From NCBI GenBank assembly GCA_028564705.1, contig JAPXFQ010002919.1:744001-808000 (forward strand): DNA of 64,000 nucleotides, in the 5' to 3' direction. Positions 61,887-64,000 of this stretch are shown one piece after another. A program made the translations under genes and the position numbers. Under the pieces are notes generated by a model. It did no database searches. It was given only the letters and a program-made list of their open reading frames with translations, and was not told the DNA's origin. Source of the stretch: Apricaphanius iberus. Its lineage: Eukaryota > Chordata > Actinopteri > Cyprinodontiformes > Aphaniidae. The first letter of the stretch is position 1. Each line of letters opens with the position of its first letter.

Positions 61887-62382
61887 TATAAGTAATGCAT
61901 TAGATAACCAGGCAGACATCAGAAGCAGCAGATATCAAGGTTCCTTGTCACATGGATGCCCGGCTAGTTATCGGGCTATCAGAGGCAGCAGGCAGGGTGA
62001 AGACATTGTGGGACACGGATGCTGAGCTCAAGTTGTTAGAAGATAAACAGTGATTCTTAAATTATATTTAACGTTTTGAATTAGAAGGGTTTAGCAAGGA
62101 AATCAGAGAAAACTAAGTCAGTAAACTCTGTCCCTTAGTGTTTGGCCAAACATGTATCAGTTGAACAGTCTACTTACATGCCTAAAGGACTCTGGGTTAT
62201 CTTTGTTGTGAGAAGGGCTATATTTTTAGCCTTAATAATTGGCATATTTTTTATTTCTCTTTGAAGAAAAGCAAACCTTAATCCATGAGCTCCAGCACCA
62301 AACATTACAACCAAATGAGCTATTGTTTGACCTTGAGCTATGTCCACAAGTGGCTCCCATTAAAAAGAGTATACATATATAG
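61887..62382. other. Spacer, no gene seen
   Basis: No exon or recognisable repeat. There are two short imperfect direct repeats (GCAGATATCAAGG / GCAGGCAGGGTGAAG) near 61930-62000. Confidence 0.35.
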
Positions 62383-62562
62383 GGATGCACTGATACAGAT
62401 ACTGGTATCGGGGCCAATGCCATTCTTACATACTGTATCGGTTAAAGTTAAGCAATACCATGAAGCGATACTTAAAATATGTCAACTCTGCAATAATTTC
62501 ACAAAACAGTATTTCTTTTTCCGTTGAATTTTTAGTTTAGTGGTCATTTTTATTAATATTTT
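62383..62562. mobile_element. Truncated hAT-like MITE
   Basis: It starts AGGGATGCACTGATACAG and then runs parallel to the copy at 5146-5490 (GTTAAAGTTAA, CCATGA, CGATACT, TCTGCAATAATTTCACA, TAGTGGTCATTTTTA). The right half is missing; it breaks off where the csf3r-derived fragment begins. Confidence 0.6.
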
Positions 62563-62638
62563 TATATCACAAGGTGTCCTCTGAGCTGTTTAGCGAAATA
62601 TTATCCTCTTCTTTGCCAAGTGTGGTAGGAAGGTCCAG
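62563..62638 (-). pseudogene. csf3r: Duplicated fragment of the csf3r last exon
   Basis: The 66 bases 62573-62638 align without gaps to 63539-63604 in the csf3r last exon, with 58 identities by hand count; a few more bases match to the left with one indel. The copy lies about 970 bp downstream of the original, in the same orientation and outside the reading frame. It abuts the truncated MITE. Confidence 0.8.
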
Positions 62639-62885
62639 GAACCTACTGAGAGAGAACATTCTATAAGATTAACATTAGTTGTTAATCCTAAAATGTCTGG
62701 CAACAAGAACTGCTACAGGTGAACAGCTGTTACCTTAAACTTAAAGCTTAAATCAACCTGAACTGTTACAAACAGATAAAAGCTGGATGAGGACTTCTAT
62801 AGTTAATTGTAAAAGAAGCACAACTAAGCCTAGCATCTGTGCTTCAATAGGTCCCCATAAGAACACTTTCTTTAAGGCTTTTGTA

Positions 62886-62891
62886 TTTATT
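62886..62891 (-). terminator. csf3r: Candidate csf3r poly(A) signal (AATAAA)
   Basis: AATAAA on the minus strand about 290 bases after the csf3r stop codon. It would keep the duplicated exon fragment outside the transcript. Confidence 0.4.
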
Positions 62892-63181
62892 TTTACTAGT
62901 GATTTAGGGAGGATGCCTTATTAATAAAACACAGGTTTGATCTCTGGATCTCTAAAATTTTAGCTTTGTAGACATGTAACCCAATTAGGTTTTTAACCTG
63001 CTTGACACTAAACCTTTGGCAGTTTAATGAAAAGTAGGAAAACATAGAAAAATATAAATTCCAAATGTAAAAGAAGCACAAAAATGAAAAACAAAAACAC
63101 GATTTAAATCACTGGTGCAGAGTTGTTATGATGGCTAGGCTCATTTACAAAAAAAGCAAGCATACTCTCATGACCAGCAAA

Positions 63182-63667
63182 TTAACTTTTGTCATTTTCA
63201 ACCTCATTCATAGCTAAAGCGCGTAGGAAAGGAAAATCCTCCCAAACAATGACTGTGTTTTCCTTTCCCTCAGTGATATCATCACAGGGCCCAAAAAAAC
63301 ACTGCTCCATTGGCATCCCATCATTTGCAACATTCTGGTAGCATTTTGGACTGAAACGCTCTTCAGTTTCCAAGAGGGGCTGTGTAGATTCAGAGCGAAG
63401 ATATACATGAGGCTCCTCAGCTACTGGGGCATTGCATGAAGATGAAACCAGCACTGTAGCGTAAGGAAAAGACTCGCTGTTTGAACCAGAGTATGTAGGA
63501 ATAAATGGTGAGCCACAAATCGACTCGCCAATATCACTGGTGTCCTCTGAGTCGTTTAACCAAATATCATCCTCTTCTCTGCTAAGTTTGGTAGGAAGGT
63601 CCAGAATGCTGAGATGGGACAAGTACATCGGATCTGTCTCCTCATTGTCCCATGATGAATGGGTAAA
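63182..63667 (-). CDS. csf3r: G-CSF receptor (CSF3R), C-terminal coding exon only
   Basis: The exon begins after the acceptor ATCTACAG at 63667 in phase 0 and runs 161 codons to TAA at 63182-63184; the rest of the gene lies beyond the right edge. It encodes the end of a class I cytokine receptor cytoplasmic tail: YLSHLSILDLPTKL, then an acidic stretch, PYATVLVSS, VYLRSESTQPLLETEE, SPKCYQNV and CFFGP. The STQPLL dileucine motif is shared with gp130 and CSF3R. YLR..STQPLL and SPK.Y.N match CSF3R better than gp130, and position next to mrps15 supports csf3r. PYATVLV resembles the SOCS3/SHP2-binding pYxxV site of this receptor group, and CYQNV is a Grb2-type YxN site. No YxxQ STAT3 site is in this exon. 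The receptor acts at the surface of granulocyte precursors. Confidence 0.88.
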   Translation of the reverse strand, partial: FTHSSWDNEETDPMYLSHLSILDLPTKLSREEDDIWLNDSEDTSDIGESICGSPFIPTYSGSNSESFPYATVLVSSSCNAPVAEEPHVYLRSESTQPLLETEERFSPKCYQNVANDGMPMEQCFFGPCDDITEGKENTVIVWEDFPFLRALAMNEVENDKS

Positions 63668-64000
63668 CTGTAGATAAAAAACAACGATTTACAGTAAAAA
63701 CCTGAGGTTTACACACAATGCATAAAAAGACATTATGTTTTTATTCTCACTGCCTAACAAAAAAACCCCAAAATGTTTACAGTTTTAGATCAGATAAGAT
63801 AACCATATGTATCTCTATTCATTAAATACCAAAATAAATCGAGACAAAAATGTCTTGTGAAATTTTTTGCTTCCTCAAAGTCAGAAGTTGATATGTCCTT
63901 AGATGATGATGTAATTGCAGGCCCATTTGTTTTTGTGAGTGACATCCTGTAAAGATGAAAATAAATCAGCAAAAATTGTATTTCCATATTATTTCAAGAT

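Noticed and set aside
63830..63955. A possible upstream csf3r exon after the acceptor TCTTTACAG, reading MSLTKTNGPAITSSSK...
   Set aside because: The acceptor is good, but no GT donor in the required phase follows before the frame closes, and the residues do not match CSF3R box regions. A GC donor at GAGGAA|GCAAAA is possible but weak, so I did not annotate it.
1..64000. CRISPR arrays, operons or bacterial defence genes
   Set aside because: The window is a vertebrate nuclear segment; the direct repeats found are microsatellites, tandem duplications or transposon arms, not repeat-spacer arrays.

Overview
The window reads as a euchromatic, AT-rich nuclear segment from a teleost fish. The genes are split into GT-AG exons, the proteins are closest in character to vertebrate orthologues, and the space between exons is packed with fish-type repeats: Tc1/mariner elements with TA target sites, hAT and Harbinger-like elements, a tRNA-derived SINE, LINE remnants and microsatellites. 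I cannot name the species.

All five genes I can support lie on the minus strand. From right to left (the direction of transcription) they are the 3' end of csf3r (G-CSF receptor, 63182-63667, rest outside the window), mrps15 (mitochondrial ribosomal protein, 47829-58771), a small PLAC8/onzin-family gene (40613-41266 plus a 5' UTR exon near 41.9 kb), oscp1 (29374-38342) and stk40 (3430-18233 with a non-coding first exon near 22.2 kb). The order stk40-oscp1-mrps15-csf3r matches the human 1p34.3 neighbourhood. The PLAC8-family gene is extra relative to that order, and I see no lsm10, which sits between STK40 and OSCP1 in human. The genes share no pathway; this is conserved synteny, not an operon. 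For stk40, oscp1, the PLAC8 gene and mrps15 every exon junction I derived is in phase and the protein length equals or nearly equals that of the human protein.

Layout: 1-3429, flank and stk40 3' UTR; 3430-22.5 kb, stk40 with LINE, hAT-like and Harbinger-like remnants in its introns; 22.5-29.4 kb, gene-poor spacer; 29.4-38.4 kb, oscp1, with a Tc1-like remnant carrying a perfect 40-bp palindrome in its third intron; 38.4-40.6 kb, spacer with a Tc1 relic; 40.6-42 kb, PLAC8-like gene; 42-47.8 kb, Tc1 graveyard including nested insertions and an 800-bp element with ~270-bp inverted arms; 47.8-58.8 kb, mrps15, whose introns hold two independent nested-transposon stacks and a tandem duplication; 58.8-63.2 kb, spacer with a 1.76-kb hAT element bounded by an exact 8-bp target duplication and a stray duplicated piece of the csf3r last exon; 63.2-64 kb, csf3r 3' end.

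I found no convincing new biochemical system. The observations most worth a second look are the internally deleted hAT element that keeps an in-phase three-exon frame, the duplicated csf3r exon fragment, the 40-bp perfect palindrome, the shared CATG start of mrps15 and a divergent ORF, the PLAC8-family gene in this synteny block, and two recent ~230-bp tandem duplications.
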